A DNA stretch of 64,000 bases from CAVUQH01 sp963774445. GTDB taxonomy: Bacteria; Myxococcota_A; Polyangia; Haliangiales; Haliangiaceae. Of this stretch, positions 24,413-34,063 are shown piece by piece (position 1 is the first letter of the stretch; each line of letters starts with the position of its first letter). Made by a program: the position numbers and the translations under genes. Location of the stretch: assembly GCA_963774445.1 (NCBI GenBank), contig CAVZFC010000010.1:620001-684000 (forward strand), given 5' to 3'. The notes beneath the pieces are model-generated. The model made no database searches. It was given only the letters and a program-made list of their open reading frames with translations, and had not been told where the DNA came from.

Positions 24413-25774
24413 CTATCTTTTAATGTCAATATTGTGAAGCTTAATTTTATTGTACAAAGTCTTCCTGTCAATATTCAGCAGTTTAGCCGCTTTTGATTTA
24501 TTGTAGTTTGATTTTATTAATGCATCGGTAATAACCTCTTTTTCAGTAACATGAGTTGCTTCCTTTAAATCGGGTAAAATATCTCGGTGAAAATTGTTGT
24601 GACCATTACCTTTATCATCAAAAAGCGAATTAAGTCTTATCTCGTCAGGTAAAAGATCGGATGTTATATATTCTGACTGGGTTAATAAAACGGAACGGTT
24701 TATTATGTTTCGAAGTTCGCGAATGTTTCCCCACCAATTATAATTCGAAAAAATGTCTTTTACTGAATCATCAATTCCGGCTACATTTTTATTGAACGTT
24801 TTATTTGCTTCTGCAATAAAAAAGTCAGTAAATTCCGGAATATCTTCTACCCTGTGGCGCAGTGGCGGCAGTTGAATACGAAACTCATTCAACCGATGAA
24901 AAAGATCTTCTCTGAATTGATTTGATTGAACATTGTCAATTAAATCTTCATTTGTAGCTGCTATTAAACGAACATCAACATTTATTGTCCTTGTATCTCC
25001 AACTTTATTTATCACCCTTTCCTGCAGTGCCCGAAGAAGCTTAACCTGGTTGGCATAAGAAAGATTACCAATCTCATCCAAAAAAAGAGTGCCTCCTTTT
25101 GCCTGTTCAAAAACTCCTTTTTTATCGTTGATAGCGCCGGTAAAGGCTCCTTTTATATGTCCAAACAATTCACTGTTTGCCAATTCTTTTGGAATTGAGC
25201 CGCAATCAACAGCAACAAATGGTTTCTTACTTCTGGCGCTTGCAAAATGAATGGCTTTGGCTATGTATTCTTTACCCGATCCTGTTTCCCCTTCAATCAA
25301 TACAGTTAATTCAGTTGGCGCAACAATTTTTACATGTTGCATAATCTCTTTCATTTGAGGGTTTTTACCTACAATAAAATTGTCCTGAAACGACACATCG
25401 TTATCCTGAGCGTTTTTGGTGGAAATTGCACGGCTAATAAGCTGCAAAATCTCTTCGGGCTGAATTGGTTTGGTTACATAATCAAATGCTCCTGCTTTTA
25501 TTAATTTAACGGCAATTTTTACGTCAGCATAAGCTGTCATTATTATTACCGGTAGATTTGAATCTTTTTTTAATCCATGTTGCAATATTTTTAACCCGTC
25601 AGAATCAGGCAGCCTGAAATCACATAACAGCAAATGATAATTTCCTTTATCAATTTTGCTGATTCCACTTTGCCCTGTAATAGCACCATCGGCATCATAA
25701 CCGTTTTGCTTTAGATAATTTACCAACAAGTTATTAATGTAAGAATCATCGTCAATGACTAAAATTTTTTTCAT
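24413..25774 (-). CDS. Sigma-54-dependent response regulator (NtrC family)
   Basis: 453 residues. Receiver domain ~1-120 with the phospho-acceptor Asp in LLLCDFRLPDSDGLKIL and the conserved Lys in FDYVTKPIQPEE. AAA+ domain ~140-370 with Walker A GETGSGKEYIAKAI, the sigma-54 contact loop GAFTGA, and Walker B GGTLFLDEIGNL. C-terminal Fis-type helix-turn-helix (SNYNKSKAAKLLNIDRKTLY). It activates sigma-54 promoters after phosphorylation. A hybrid histidine kinase lies two genes upstream on the same strand and may be its partner; this is inferred from position only. Confidence 0.95.
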   Translation of the reverse strand: MKKILVIDDDSYINNLLVNYLKQNGYDADGAITGQSGISKIDKGNYHLLLCDFRLPDSDGLKILQHGLKKDSNLPVIIMTAYADVKIAVKLIKAGAFDYVTKPIQPEEILQLISRAISTKNAQDNDVSFQDNFIVGKNPQMKEIMQHVKIVAPTELTVLIEGETGSGKEYIAKAIHFASARSKKPFVAVDCGSIPKELANSELFGHIKGAFTGAINDKKGVFEQAKGGTLFLDEIGNLSYANQVKLLRALQERVINKVGDTRTINVDVRLIAATNEDLIDNVQSNQFREDLFHRLNEFRIQLPPLRHRVEDIPEFTDFFIAEANKTFNKNVAGIDDSVKDIFSNYNWWGNIRELRNIINRSVLLTQSEYITSDLLPDEIRLNSLFDDKGNGHNNFHRDILPDLKEATHVTEKEVITDALIKSNYNKSKAAKLLNIDRKTLYNKIKLHNIDIKR

Positions 25775-25929
25775 GCAGTTTTGGTTTCAATATTTTTCAG
25801 TATGTATTATGATTGATACTGAAAAAGGTATTGTAATGTTTTTGTTTATTAAAATACGATTATTCTAAAATTAATCAACATTAATAACAAAATTACTGCA
25901 AATTTGATTTAAAAATAATTTGGAGATTT

Positions 25930-26355
25930 TTATTTGGCTTCGGTATTAAAAGTAATTAAACCGGCATTTACTTCATTTTTCTTTAATTCGCTTTTTACAT
26001 TATCCTTAAGATTATTGGGAACAACCAGATAAAAGCTGCCTTTGTGTTCTTTTGCATGTTTTGAAAATGAACGCCATTTATCCACAGGCATTTTTTGGCT
26101 CAATTCTATCTCATAAATAATGGTCTCATTGTCGTAAACAGCAGTGATGTCGGGCGTATAACCTTCGTCGTTATTTTCTTTTGGAATACGTATTGGACTG
26201 TTATATCCGGTTAAATGATTTGTTCGGATTTCGTTTGGATTTCTTTCTTTCTCCAACTTAATTATTATCGCCCTGCTTACCATCGATTTATTAATTTCCC
26301 GTTTCATTTTGTAATTATTTTCCCTGTTTCGGTCATTAATTTTTTTAATTGACAA
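25930..26355 (-). CDS. Small protein with a possible PD-(D/E)xK nuclease fold
   Basis: 141 residues, not assigned to a known family by me. Basic first half (many Arg, Lys, Asn), then GYTPDITAVYDNETIIYEIE and LSQKMPVDKWRSFSKHAKEH. The PDI...(E/Y)EIEL arrangement, Asp then Glu-x-Glu some 13 residues later, followed by a conserved-looking K-W-x-x-F helix and a SFYLVVP strand, resembles the core of PD-(D/E)xK endonuclease-like domains, although the Lys is replaced. A start at the in-frame ATG inside (MKREINKS) is also possible. It stands between a response regulator and a histidine kinase gene. Confidence 0.6.
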   Translation of the reverse strand: MSIKKINDRNRENNYKMKREINKSMVSRAIIIKLEKERNPNEIRTNHLTGYNSPIRIPKENNDEGYTPDITAVYDNETIIYEIELSQKMPVDKWRSFSKHAKEHKGSFYLVVPNNLKDNVKSELKKNEVNAGLITFNTEAK

Positions 26356-26698
26356 ACGTTTTTGTTTGTGCTTTTTTCCTGTTTTAATGCATTGTTCTCA
26401 TTCCTTATTTATTGCGTGTGCTAATCCTTTTTTGATTCCCCAATTGCATACCATAAAAAAACAGGAAACAAAAATTATCCATTTAACAAAAAAATATTCT
26501 CTACAAAACACTACTTAACAGTGTTTTACAAATTACAGCACTAACTTAATTGTAATGATTTTTTAATACGAAGAAAAAATTACCAGAATAAGCAACCATG
26601 GTTTTGTACCATTTTTCTACAATTGAGGTTGCTTTGCCCCATTAATTATAATAGAAATTGTTACTGCAGTATTATCAGTAATCATAATTGGGTCATCA
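26356..26698. other. Intergenic, no gene seen
   Basis: AT-rich. A short inverted repeat ACAAAC...GTTTGT lies at about 26353-26370, just before the hypothetical gene's start, and is followed by a T-rich run. No coding frame or RNA gene recognised. Confidence 0.45.
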
Positions 26699-28453
26699 TC
26701 AAAACTCATTTCTTAATTCTGCAAGTAATTTTTTTATTGAACGAATAACCATTTTAGTAAAATATTTAATCTCATCTTCATCAATATTATCAGGATTTAA
26801 TGTCTTGTTTTTAAGGTCAAATAGTTTGCTTACAATAGAGTTAACCTCCAAATGCCGGTATGAAGGCAATATTTTATGAGCGGTTTCCCCAATGCTTTTC
26901 CAATCTTTTTCTGATAATGCTGTTTCAAAATATTGAAGGGCATTTTCAGAGCTTTCAATAAAAGTAGCAATCATTTTTTTTATTGTTTTGGGGTCATGTC
27001 CCGACATGGTTCTTAAGGCAGTTAAATCATAATTTTTCGGGTGTATTTCTTCTTTCAATATAATTTCAGTGAAGGGCTTCGGATAGCTAATGGTTTCGAG
27101 CTTCAGCACCTCGCACATTTTATTAAACAGGTGAATTTCCTTGTATGGTTTAACGAGAAAATCATTTATTCCCGACTGATAATATTTCTCAATATCATCC
27201 ATCATAGCAGCAGCAGTTACAGCCAGTATTTTAGGAGATTTTTTGTTTTTCTTCTGCCTGATGTATTTTGCTATATGTATTCCGTTAATATCCGGAAGAT
27301 GTATATCAAGCAAAACAATGTCATATTCATTTTTATCTAACCTGGCAATTGCCTCTTTTCCGTTATTGGCAATATCAAAGGCACATCCTATTTTTTCAAG
27401 TATTGTTTTCCCAAGTAAACGGTTTACACTGTCGTCATCAACCAGCAAAACGTTTTTGTTTTTTAGTTTTCCCGGATTAATATTGCCAAAATCTGTTGAT
27501 ATTATGTCGTCTTCATTTCCTTTTAAATAGGGAATTACAAATGAGAATGTTGTTCCTATATTTTCCTGGCTCGAAACAGTTAGGCTACCATCCTGCAATT
27601 CAATCAGGTTTTTGCAAATTGTGAGTCCCAGGCCTGTTCCCCCGTATTTTTGTGTAATATCAGAATCGCCTTGTTTAAATTGTTCAAAAATAAGCTGCAG
27701 CTTGTCAGGATGAATTCCTATTCCAGTATCAATTACATCGAAACGTACTTTTACATGCGATTCCGTTTCTTCTGTTAGAAAACATCTTAATTCAACATAC
27801 CCTGAATGAGTGAACTTTATGGCATTATTGAGCATGTTAATTAATATTTGTCTTAACCGAAACGAATCGCCTTTAAGAATAACATCAAGCTTTTTATCCA
27901 GGTTGTAACCAAAATTAAGACTTTTATTTTCGGCTCTTGCAGATAAGGAATTATAAACATATTTTACAGTATGTTCGATTTTAAAGGGGCTTTTTTCGAA
28001 ATTAATCTGGCGAGCTTCAATTTTTGAAATGATTAAAATGTCATTAATTAACGATAATAAATGCTCCGAAGATTTATCAATAATATTAACATACTCATCT
28101 TGTCTTGTGTTTAAATGCGTTTGTTTTAGTTGCTCTGTAAAACCTAATATAGCATTTAGAGGAGTTCTGATTTCATGGCTCACACGGGCAAGAAAATCGC
28201 TTTTATCCCGATTTGCCTTTTCTGCCGATTCTTTTGCCTGTTTCAGATTTTGTTCCACACGTTTATCTTCGGTAATGTTTTGCGTAATGGTAATTCCTGA
28301 AAATGTTTTGTTGTCAGGATTTTTAATGGGAATAACCCAAATTAAATAGTAATCATCATTGAATTTGTATTCAGAAACTGTTTCTTTTCCTGATATTGCC
28401 GATTCAAAAAAAGGAGTCCATATTTCAATTAGTTCTTTATTTGCAATTTCAGA
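26699..28453 (-). CDS. Hybrid histidine kinase, C-terminal part (frameshifted)
   Basis: Continuation of the PAS protein upstream after a one-base shift near 28453. Contents: end of a PAS domain (YYLIWVIPIKNPDNKTFSGI), coiled linker, HisKA with the phosphorylated His in FLARVSHEIRTPLNAILGF, HATPase with GTGLGLTICKNLI, a receiver with the Asp in YDIVLLDIHLPDINGI, and an HPt-like end with a candidate His in ETAHKILPS. There is a possible GTG start at 28258, but the frame stays open to 28453 and encodes PAS sequence, so it is one broken gene. The phosphorelay could end on the NtrC-type regulator two genes away. Family sure; partner inferred. Confidence 0.88.
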   Translation of the reverse strand, partial: SEIANKELIEIWTPFFESAISGKETVSEYKFNDDYYLIWVIPIKNPDNKTFSGITITQNITEDKRVEQNLKQAKESAEKANRDKSDFLARVSHEIRTPLNAILGFTEQLKQTHLNTRQDEYVNIIDKSSEHLLSLINDILIISKIEARQINFEKSPFKIEHTVKYVYNSLSARAENKSLNFGYNLDKKLDVILKGDSFRLRQILINMLNNAIKFTHSGYVELRCFLTEETESHVKVRFDVIDTGIGIHPDKLQLIFEQFKQGDSDITQKYGGTGLGLTICKNLIELQDGSLTVSSQENIGTTFSFVIPYLKGNEDDIISTDFGNINPGKLKNKNVLLVDDDSVNRLLGKTILEKIGCAFDIANNGKEAIARLDKNEYDIVLLDIHLPDINGIHIAKYIRQKKNKKSPKILAVTAAAMMDDIEKYYQSGINDFLVKPYKEIHLFNKMCEVLKLETISYPKPFTEIILKEEIHPKNYDLTALRTMSGHDPKTIKKMIATFIESSENALQYFETALSEKDWKSIGETAHKILPSYRHLEVNSIVSKLFDLKNKTLNPDNIDEDEIKYFTKMVIRSIKKLLAELRNEF

Positions 28454-29054
28454 TTAAATGTTTATGTTCAAAATCACTGCTTTTAAACCCAAAATTGTTC
28501 ATTTCGTTACCTTCAGCAATTATAAACTGCTGATTTTCATTAAACAAATAAAGATTAATATCGGGAATATTTTGAGCCAGAATACGATAGAGATTTAAGT
28601 TATCCTGCAGTTCTCTTTGGTTTTGCATGAAATCAGTAACATCTTCCCCTGAAATCAGAATGCCATGTATTTTGTCCTGATTATCGCGAATAGTAATATT
28701 TTTCGCATCAATAGTCCTGATTCCGTTGTCTTTAGATTGCAAACGGTAAATGATATTTTCCAAAATACCGGATTCATTATCTATAATTGAATTAAATAAT
28801 GACCGTATTTTTCGTTTCTGATCCTTTTCAATAAAATAATCTATAAAATTTTGACCCAGAATTTTATCCTGTTCCACTCCCAGCAACTCACATCCTTTGC
28901 GATTTACCAGTGTTATTGTGCCTTTTAAATCAATGGCAATTACAAATACATTAACAATATCAAAACACCTTTTCACAAGACTGTTTTCGTAATCATTCTT
29001 TGTATCAAGAATAAAAATGTCTTCGAGTATTTTTGTTTCTGATTGAGTTGACAT
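28449..29054 (-). CDS. Hybrid histidine kinase, N-terminal PAS part (frameshifted)
   Basis: About 201 residues from MSTQSETKILEDIF. One PAS domain is clear (VFVIAIDLKGTITLVNRKGC, then ELLGVEQDKILGQNF and GILISGEDVTDFM), followed by the beginning of another (NLYRILAQNIPDINLYLFNE). Ends at a TGA (28449-28451) after EHKHLI. Dropping one base from CATTTAATCTGA gives HLSE and joins the frame with the kinase ORF. I chose ATG 29054 over 29078, as the upstream eight codons look non-coding. It is either a consensus error or a recent mutation. Confidence 0.85.
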   Translation of the reverse strand: MSTQSETKILEDIFILDTKNDYENSLVKRCFDIVNVFVIAIDLKGTITLVNRKGCELLGVEQDKILGQNFIDYFIEKDQKRKIRSLFNSIIDNESGILENIIYRLQSKDNGIRTIDAKNITIRDNQDKIHGILISGEDVTDFMQNQRELQDNLNLYRILAQNIPDINLYLFNENQQFIIAEGNEMNNFGFKSSDFEHKHLI

Positions 29055-29499
29055 ATAATTAATCTGTAGCAAATACAAAAACCTAACAAATCATGTTCCG
29101 ATTTTTTGAAAATTTAAATTAAACACAATGTGCTTGCTTCCACACCTACAATGTGTAATACAATCCAAACAGCAATAAAGTTTTTGCAATTCTATACCGA
29201 TATTTTTCTTTTGATGAAATGAAACCTGGTTTTTACTTCAATTCCACAAAAAGTCAAAAACCAATTAAATTGCTTTCACCAAAGTAAAATAATTTAAAAA
29301 ACTATTGAACAATAAGTTGAAGTTAGTGGTTCAATTAGGCACATTTTAAACATTTAAATATCATTGTTAAAATCGACGAAAAAGTACAGAAACACAAAAT
29401 GCAAAATTCTCATTTTCAAATGAATAAAAAAAAGTAAACAATTTGCTCTAAAATTATGTTGTCTTAACATACTCCTATTTTATATTTAAAACTACAATT
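29055..29499. other. Intergenic between divergent genes
   Basis: 445 AT-rich bases between the minus-strand kinase and plus-strand sodC. Promoters for both must be here, but no strong match was found. No coding or RNA feature seen. Confidence 0.45.
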
Positions 29500-30096
29500 A
29501 TGAAACAAAAAAAATTCTTATTTATTTGGATGGTATCAGCGGGATTATTTTTATTTTCCCAATCGTGTACCAATAATCAAAATTCATCTTCAGGTACTGA
29601 AGAAAAGAGTGCGGAACAAATGACGATGCAAGTTAATGATGAGCCTGAATTTAATAAGGCGATTTGTGTATTGCATCCAACAGAAGGTAACACTGCCAAA
29701 GGTACAGTTACTTTTACAAAAACAGATGGAGGAATTAAAGTAGTTGCTGATTTGGAAGGTCTTTCAGAAGGCAAGCATGGATTTCATATTCACGAATATG
29801 GCGATTGTTCCAATTTAGACGGAACTTCGGCAGGAGGCCATTTTAATCCCGAAGGAACAGATCATGGTGCACCTTCAGACGATGTACGTCATGTTGGCGA
29901 TCTTGGAAATGTTGAAGCCGGAGCAGATGGCAGAGCTCATCTTGAATTAACTGACACCGAAATTTCATTTAGCGGTTTACACTCCATTATTGGCCGGGGA
30001 ATTATTGTGCATGCAGGAACAGACGATTTAGTTTCGCAACCTACCGGTGACGCAGGTGCAAGAGTAGCTTGCGGTGTGATAGGAATAGCCAAATAA
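29500..30096 (+). CDS. sodC: Cu/Zn superoxide dismutase, lipoprotein
   Basis: 198 residues. Removes superoxide outside the cytoplasm. The N-terminus is a lipoprotein signal with a lipobox ending FLFSQSC, so the enzyme is membrane-anchored in the envelope. Copper and zinc ligands lie in HGFHIHEYGDCSNLDGTSAG, GHFNPEGTDHGAPSDDVRHV and GDLGNVEAGADG, with the last His in GRGIIVHAGTDDL; the disulphide Cys pair is in GDCS and ARVACGVIGIAK. The enzyme begins after a ~45-residue Ser/Glu-rich linker. A strong terminator follows. Confidence 0.96.
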   Translation: MKQKKFLFIWMVSAGLFLFSQSCTNNQNSSSGTEEKSAEQMTMQVNDEPEFNKAICVLHPTEGNTAKGTVTFTKTDGGIKVVADLEGLSEGKHGFHIHEYGDCSNLDGTSAGGHFNPEGTDHGAPSDDVRHVGDLGNVEAGADGRAHLELTDTEISFSGLHSIIGRGIIVHAGTDDLVSQPTGDAGARVACGVIGIAK

Positions 30097-30139
30097 TAGT
30101 TTATTTATCAGAAAATAAATATCTGCAAAAGTCAGAAAA

Positions 30140-30176
30140 AAGCTCATCAGCAATTTATACTGATGAGCTTTTTATT
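30140..30176 (+). terminator. Terminator between sodC and the aldehyde dehydrogenase gene
   Basis: Stem AGCTCATCAG/CTGATGAGCT with a CAATTTATA loop, followed by TTTTTATTTTT on the plus strand and preceded by an A-run that becomes a T-run on the minus strand. It can serve both convergent genes. Confidence 0.9.
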
Positions 30177-30205
30177 TTTAATGAATTATTAGTACCCAAT
30201 CTCTT

Positions 30206-31621
30206 TTAACCCGGACTTCCAACACTAATTGTTACTCCTTTTTTATCATTCACCTTTTTATGAAATCTTTCAATATAAACGGTTTTTACGTTTACAAATT
30301 CACGCAGTCCTACAACCGAAAGCTCCCTTCCGTAACCAGATTGTTTAGTACCTCCAAAAGGTAGTCGCGGATGCGATTTTACCATGGAATTAATAAATAC
30401 TGCACCATCTTCGAACCGGGGAATCAATTTTTCCGCATTTTCAATATCGTTGGTAAACAAAGAAACACCCAAACCATATTTCGATTTGTTGCTAAGCGTT
30501 ATCGCTTCTTCAATGTCTTTAACAACTGTTATAGGCGCAACCGGTCCGAAAACCTCTTCGTCAAACAATGGCATTCCCGGTTTAACATTTAAAACAAGGG
30601 TTGGAGAATACAGCGCATTTTCAGGTTCTGACCCAACGATAATTTCGGCTCCTTTTTTTACCGATTCATCCACCTGTTTTTTTACCCTTTTTGCCTGATC
30701 AATACTTGCCAAAGGTCCGATATCTGTGTTTTCATCCATTGGGTCTCCAACATTTAACATGTTTATTTTATCTTTAAATTTTTCAATAAACTCATCACTT
30801 ATTTTTTCATGAATGATAAAACGCTTGGCAGCAATACAACTTTGCCCTGCGTTTTGCATCCTGGCTTGCATCCCAATTTCAACTGCCATGTCAATATCCG
30901 CATCATCGAGCACAATAAATGCATTGTTCCCTCCAAGTTCCAATACTGATTTCTTTATGTTGCTTCCGGCAATGCCTGCCACACTTTCCCCGGCGGTTTC
31001 ACTTCCGGTAAGCGTAACCGCTTTTACCAACGGATTTTCTATTATATCTTTTACCTTTTCAGAACCAATTGTAAGATTTTGAAATACACCGGCAGAAAAA
31101 CCTGCTTTTTCAAAAATCGTCTGTATTGCCCTTGCGCTGCGCTGCACATTTGAAGCATGTTTCAGTAATACAACATTACCAGCCATTAAAGTTGGCGCTA
31201 CAAACCTAAATACCTGCCAGAAAGGAAAGTTCCATGGCATGATTCCGAGTATGGGGCCTAGCGGTTCATAGTAAACAAAAGCCTGATGTTTATCGGCTGC
31301 CACTGCTTCCCTGTGCAAATAAATCTCCGCTTCATTGGCATAATGCTCACAAACCCAGGCACACTTTTCAATTTCGGCTTTTGATTCCAAAATTATTTTT
31401 CCCATTTCTTCGGTTATAATGCGCGATAAAGAATCTTTATCTGATTTTAAGCTTTCTGCAACTTTTAACATCAATTCCTTTCTTTCAGCAATTTTTAATT
31501 GTTTCCATTCCTTAAATGCTTCATCAGATTGTTTTATGCATTTGTTTATTTCTTCATCTGTAAATGAAGGAAACTCCCCGATAACCTTATTTGTATAAGG
31601 ATTTGTGCTTTTGATAGTCAT
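30206..31621 (-). CDS. NAD(P)-dependent aldehyde dehydrogenase (succinate-semialdehyde type)
   Basis: 471 residues, aldehyde dehydrogenase superfamily. Catalytic Glu lies in SVLELGGNNAFIVLDDADID and catalytic Cys in MQNAGQSCIAAKRFII. The N-terminal cofactor block PLGPILGIMPWNFPFWQVFR is typical of succinate-semialdehyde dehydrogenases of the YneI/GabD2-like group, as is the ending FGGTKQSGYGRELSVVGLRE. Substrate is assigned by family likeness only; no GABA aminotransferase is adjacent. Convergent with sodC. Confidence 0.9.
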   Translation of the reverse strand: MTIKSTNPYTNKVIGEFPSFTDEEINKCIKQSDEAFKEWKQLKIAERKELMLKVAESLKSDKDSLSRIITEEMGKIILESKAEIEKCAWVCEHYANEAEIYLHREAVAADKHQAFVYYEPLGPILGIMPWNFPFWQVFRFVAPTLMAGNVVLLKHASNVQRSARAIQTIFEKAGFSAGVFQNLTIGSEKVKDIIENPLVKAVTLTGSETAGESVAGIAGSNIKKSVLELGGNNAFIVLDDADIDMAVEIGMQARMQNAGQSCIAAKRFIIHEKISDEFIEKFKDKINMLNVGDPMDENTDIGPLASIDQAKRVKKQVDESVKKGAEIIVGSEPENALYSPTLVLNVKPGMPLFDEEVFGPVAPITVVKDIEEAITLSNKSKYGLGVSLFTNDIENAEKLIPRFEDGAVFINSMVKSHPRLPFGGTKQSGYGRELSVVGLREFVNVKTVYIERFHKKVNDKKGVTISVGSPG

Positions 31622-32133
31622 AATTTTTTAATTTTCTCAGTAATATATTATACACCATTCGAAAATTATACCATTCAGTCGTTTTGTTTAAAAAGAAACA
31701 TTTACAAATTGTAATTAACTGCAAATAAGATTACTGATAATAATTCCAGGAAAAAAACCGGGAACATTTTGTATCACTGAAGTGTGTAAAAAATCCCCAG
31801 CATTAATTCGTAAATAAAAGGTAAAATTGCGCTGCCTTTCTTAGTTAAGGATATCTTCTTAAACTTATATAAATGTTTATGGCATCGACATTGTTTTAAA
31901 TAAATATTTTTCACAAACACTAAACATGATTGAAATTTTATAAATTAGCATAGTAATTAATATTTATTTAACATTACTTATGGCGATTTTATAATTTAGA
32001 AAACAGTAATGGCAATTATTTTTAAGGATAAAACTTTGGATTGAATGAACGGAAAATAGGAATGAATTCAAAAAGATTTAGATAAAGGTTTTTCTTTTCA
32101 TGATGTTCAATTAATAATTAAAAACTACATAAA
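31622..32133. other. Intergenic between divergent genes, no gene seen
   Basis: 512 AT-rich bases between the aldehyde dehydrogenase and fasciclin genes. Only short, out-of-frame openings occur. A small hairpin TTCCAGG...CCGGGAA is near 31744-31764. No promoter could be assigned with confidence. Confidence 0.45.
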
Positions 32134-33648
32134 ATGAAAAAAAGTACATGGTATTTTCTGAGGACTGGCAGTTTTCTATTACTGGTTATACTGCTTTTTT
32201 ATGGTTGTGAAAATAAGGCTATAATATGGCAACCAAAATCAAATGAGCTGGTTATTTCACAGTATGTAGATACTCATGATGAATATTCAGAATTTAACAA
32301 ACTTTTAAATGATGCCAGTATCAACAACAATGATAAAAGCACAAGCATTAGCAGTCTTTTGGCTGTAAGAGGTCCGTTTACACTTTTCCTTCCGAATAAC
32401 GATGCAATGAATGCATATTACGCTGAAAAAGGGATAAGTTCATATACTGATTTATCACCCGAGGAACAGACAAATCTTGCAATGAACCATATAGTAGATG
32501 CAGAAATTAGCGCCGGAAGCATTGGATTGGGAGCCTTACTGGAAGTTAATGGAATAGGAGATTATCTTGTTAGCGAATTTGAAGGTTCTGATATTATCAT
32601 TAACAAATACAGTAAAATTGTGGATCAGGACATTATCGCTGCAAATGGCGTTATACATCAGGTTAGCAAAGTGTTAGACCCTGTTACAAAAAGTGTTTAC
32701 CAGGTTCTTTCTGAAAGTCCGGGGTATGATATTTTTAAAGCAGGTATTGATTTAGCCGGACTTAAAGACACGTTAGAGGTAATTTATTTCCCCTTTGGAA
32801 ATAAAACTGCGCGTACAAGATACACTGTATTGGCAGTTACTGATACTACATTCCAAAGGTTCGGAATAAATTCAGTTAATGACCTTGTTGCAAAATACAA
32901 TGACAACAATGGAGACTTATCTGATAAGGAAAATGGCTTTTACAGGTACATGGAATATCATTGTTTGGCGGAAACATATTATCTGAGTGATTTGGAATTG
33001 AATACAAAACTTTATCCTGTTCTGTCGTATGACAATAACGTATCGATTACAGTTGATGATGATTACAAAATCAATCTGGATAATACTACGAAAAATTACA
33101 CAGCTTTTATTACTGAACTGTCAAATAACCCCGGGAAAAATGGCACCTTCCACACGATAAACGGATTATTACCGGTTGTTCAGCCCAGGCCTACCACTAT
33201 TCTTTGGGAAACCACAGATCACTTCGATTTGAAACAGATTGATGAATTTGGTAAAACGTATGCCCGTTTTTTTGATGGGGAAAATACATTTGCCAATATA
33301 AAATGGGAAGGTGATTACCTGCTTTACTATTTTAAAGATCATGACACTGGCGAGGTTCTGAATCATGATTGTTTAACGATGAATGGTTGGTGGTGGTGCC
33401 AGGTTAAAACCCCTAAAATCATGAAAGGAAAATATAAACTCACCTCTAATTTATGGGCTAACAACATTAATTATGCTGTTTATGTTGATGGGGTGAACAC
33501 CGCCTTAATAAAAAGAACTGATCCTGCAAAATCAACCAGTTGGGGAGAATTTGACTGGACAAAAACAGAAGCTCATGTGGTTAGAGTTGTCGCAACAAGT
33601 CCAGGTATTTTATTCTGGGATACTTTAATTTTCACACCAATTAATTAA
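32134..33648 (+). CDS. Fasciclin-domain lipoprotein
   Basis: 504 residues. Lipoprotein signal with lipobox LLFYGC near residue 26. One clear fasciclin (FAS1) domain at about residues 45-180: the H1-like block AVRGPFTLFLPNNDAMNAYY, then NLAMNHIVDAEI and the H2-like IIAANGVIHQVSKVLDPV. A second, divergent FAS1-like unit follows (YDIFKAGIDLAGLKDTL ... NGTFHTINGLLPVVQP). The last ~150 residues form an unassigned beta-rich domain with a Trp-rich stretch NGWWWCQVK. Such proteins sit on the outer membrane and are often tied to adhesion or SusCD loci; no SusCD pair is here. A terminator follows. Confidence 0.85.
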   Translation: MKKSTWYFLRTGSFLLLVILLFYGCENKAIIWQPKSNELVISQYVDTHDEYSEFNKLLNDASINNNDKSTSISSLLAVRGPFTLFLPNNDAMNAYYAEKGISSYTDLSPEEQTNLAMNHIVDAEISAGSIGLGALLEVNGIGDYLVSEFEGSDIIINKYSKIVDQDIIAANGVIHQVSKVLDPVTKSVYQVLSESPGYDIFKAGIDLAGLKDTLEVIYFPFGNKTARTRYTVLAVTDTTFQRFGINSVNDLVAKYNDNNGDLSDKENGFYRYMEYHCLAETYYLSDLELNTKLYPVLSYDNNVSITVDDDYKINLDNTTKNYTAFITELSNNPGKNGTFHTINGLLPVVQPRPTTILWETTDHFDLKQIDEFGKTYARFFDGENTFANIKWEGDYLLYYFKDHDTGEVLNHDCLTMNGWWWCQVKTPKIMKGKYKLTSNLWANNINYAVYVDGVNTALIKRTDPAKSTSWGEFDWTKTEAHVVRVVATSPGILFWDTLIFTPIN

Positions 33649-34063
33649 ATAACTTTTACTTCCATAAATAGATGAACTCTCTGAATGATATCAGGGAGTT
33701 TTTTTATGGGATAATTATTCTTTTTCAATCAATAATTATTTTATTGGTATTCCGCTTGCAAGCCTTTTCTGCCACGTATATTTGTGTTTTGAATTAATCA
33801 GGCGTGAATGTAAACCAATTTAAACCCCGGTTTTTCTTTCAACATCGGGCAGAAAAAAAGCTTGTCAGTACATGTGGCAAGAAGCAATTACAGTTTGAAT
33901 TGATTAATGCACTATTATATAAGTAGCTAATTTTATTCTTTCTGTTAGAAAGTTGTTGCAAAACATCTAAAATTAGTTCAAATCTGTTCAGGTTTTTGAC
34001 CGATATAAAAATATTTGATTGTAACTTCGATTTCTCAAAACGAATCGAACTAAAAAGCAAAAA
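33649..34063. other. Intergenic, holds the fasciclin gene terminator
   Basis: Terminator at 33674-33707; the remaining ~350 bases have no coding frame. AT-rich with no repeat or RNA gene recognised. Confidence 0.5.
33674..33707 (+). terminator. Terminator after the fasciclin gene
   Basis: Inverted repeat AACTCTCTGA/TCAGGGAGTT (one G-U-type mismatch) around ATGATA, followed by a run of T. Confidence 0.85.

Noticed and set aside
25930..26355. Restriction-modification system
   Set aside because: Only one small nuclease-like protein; no methyltransferase or specificity subunit in the neighbourhood.
28200..28258. GTG at 28258 as a true start of a separate sensor kinase
   Set aside because: The frame is open and PAS-like up to 28453, so the kinase is continuous with the upstream fragment.
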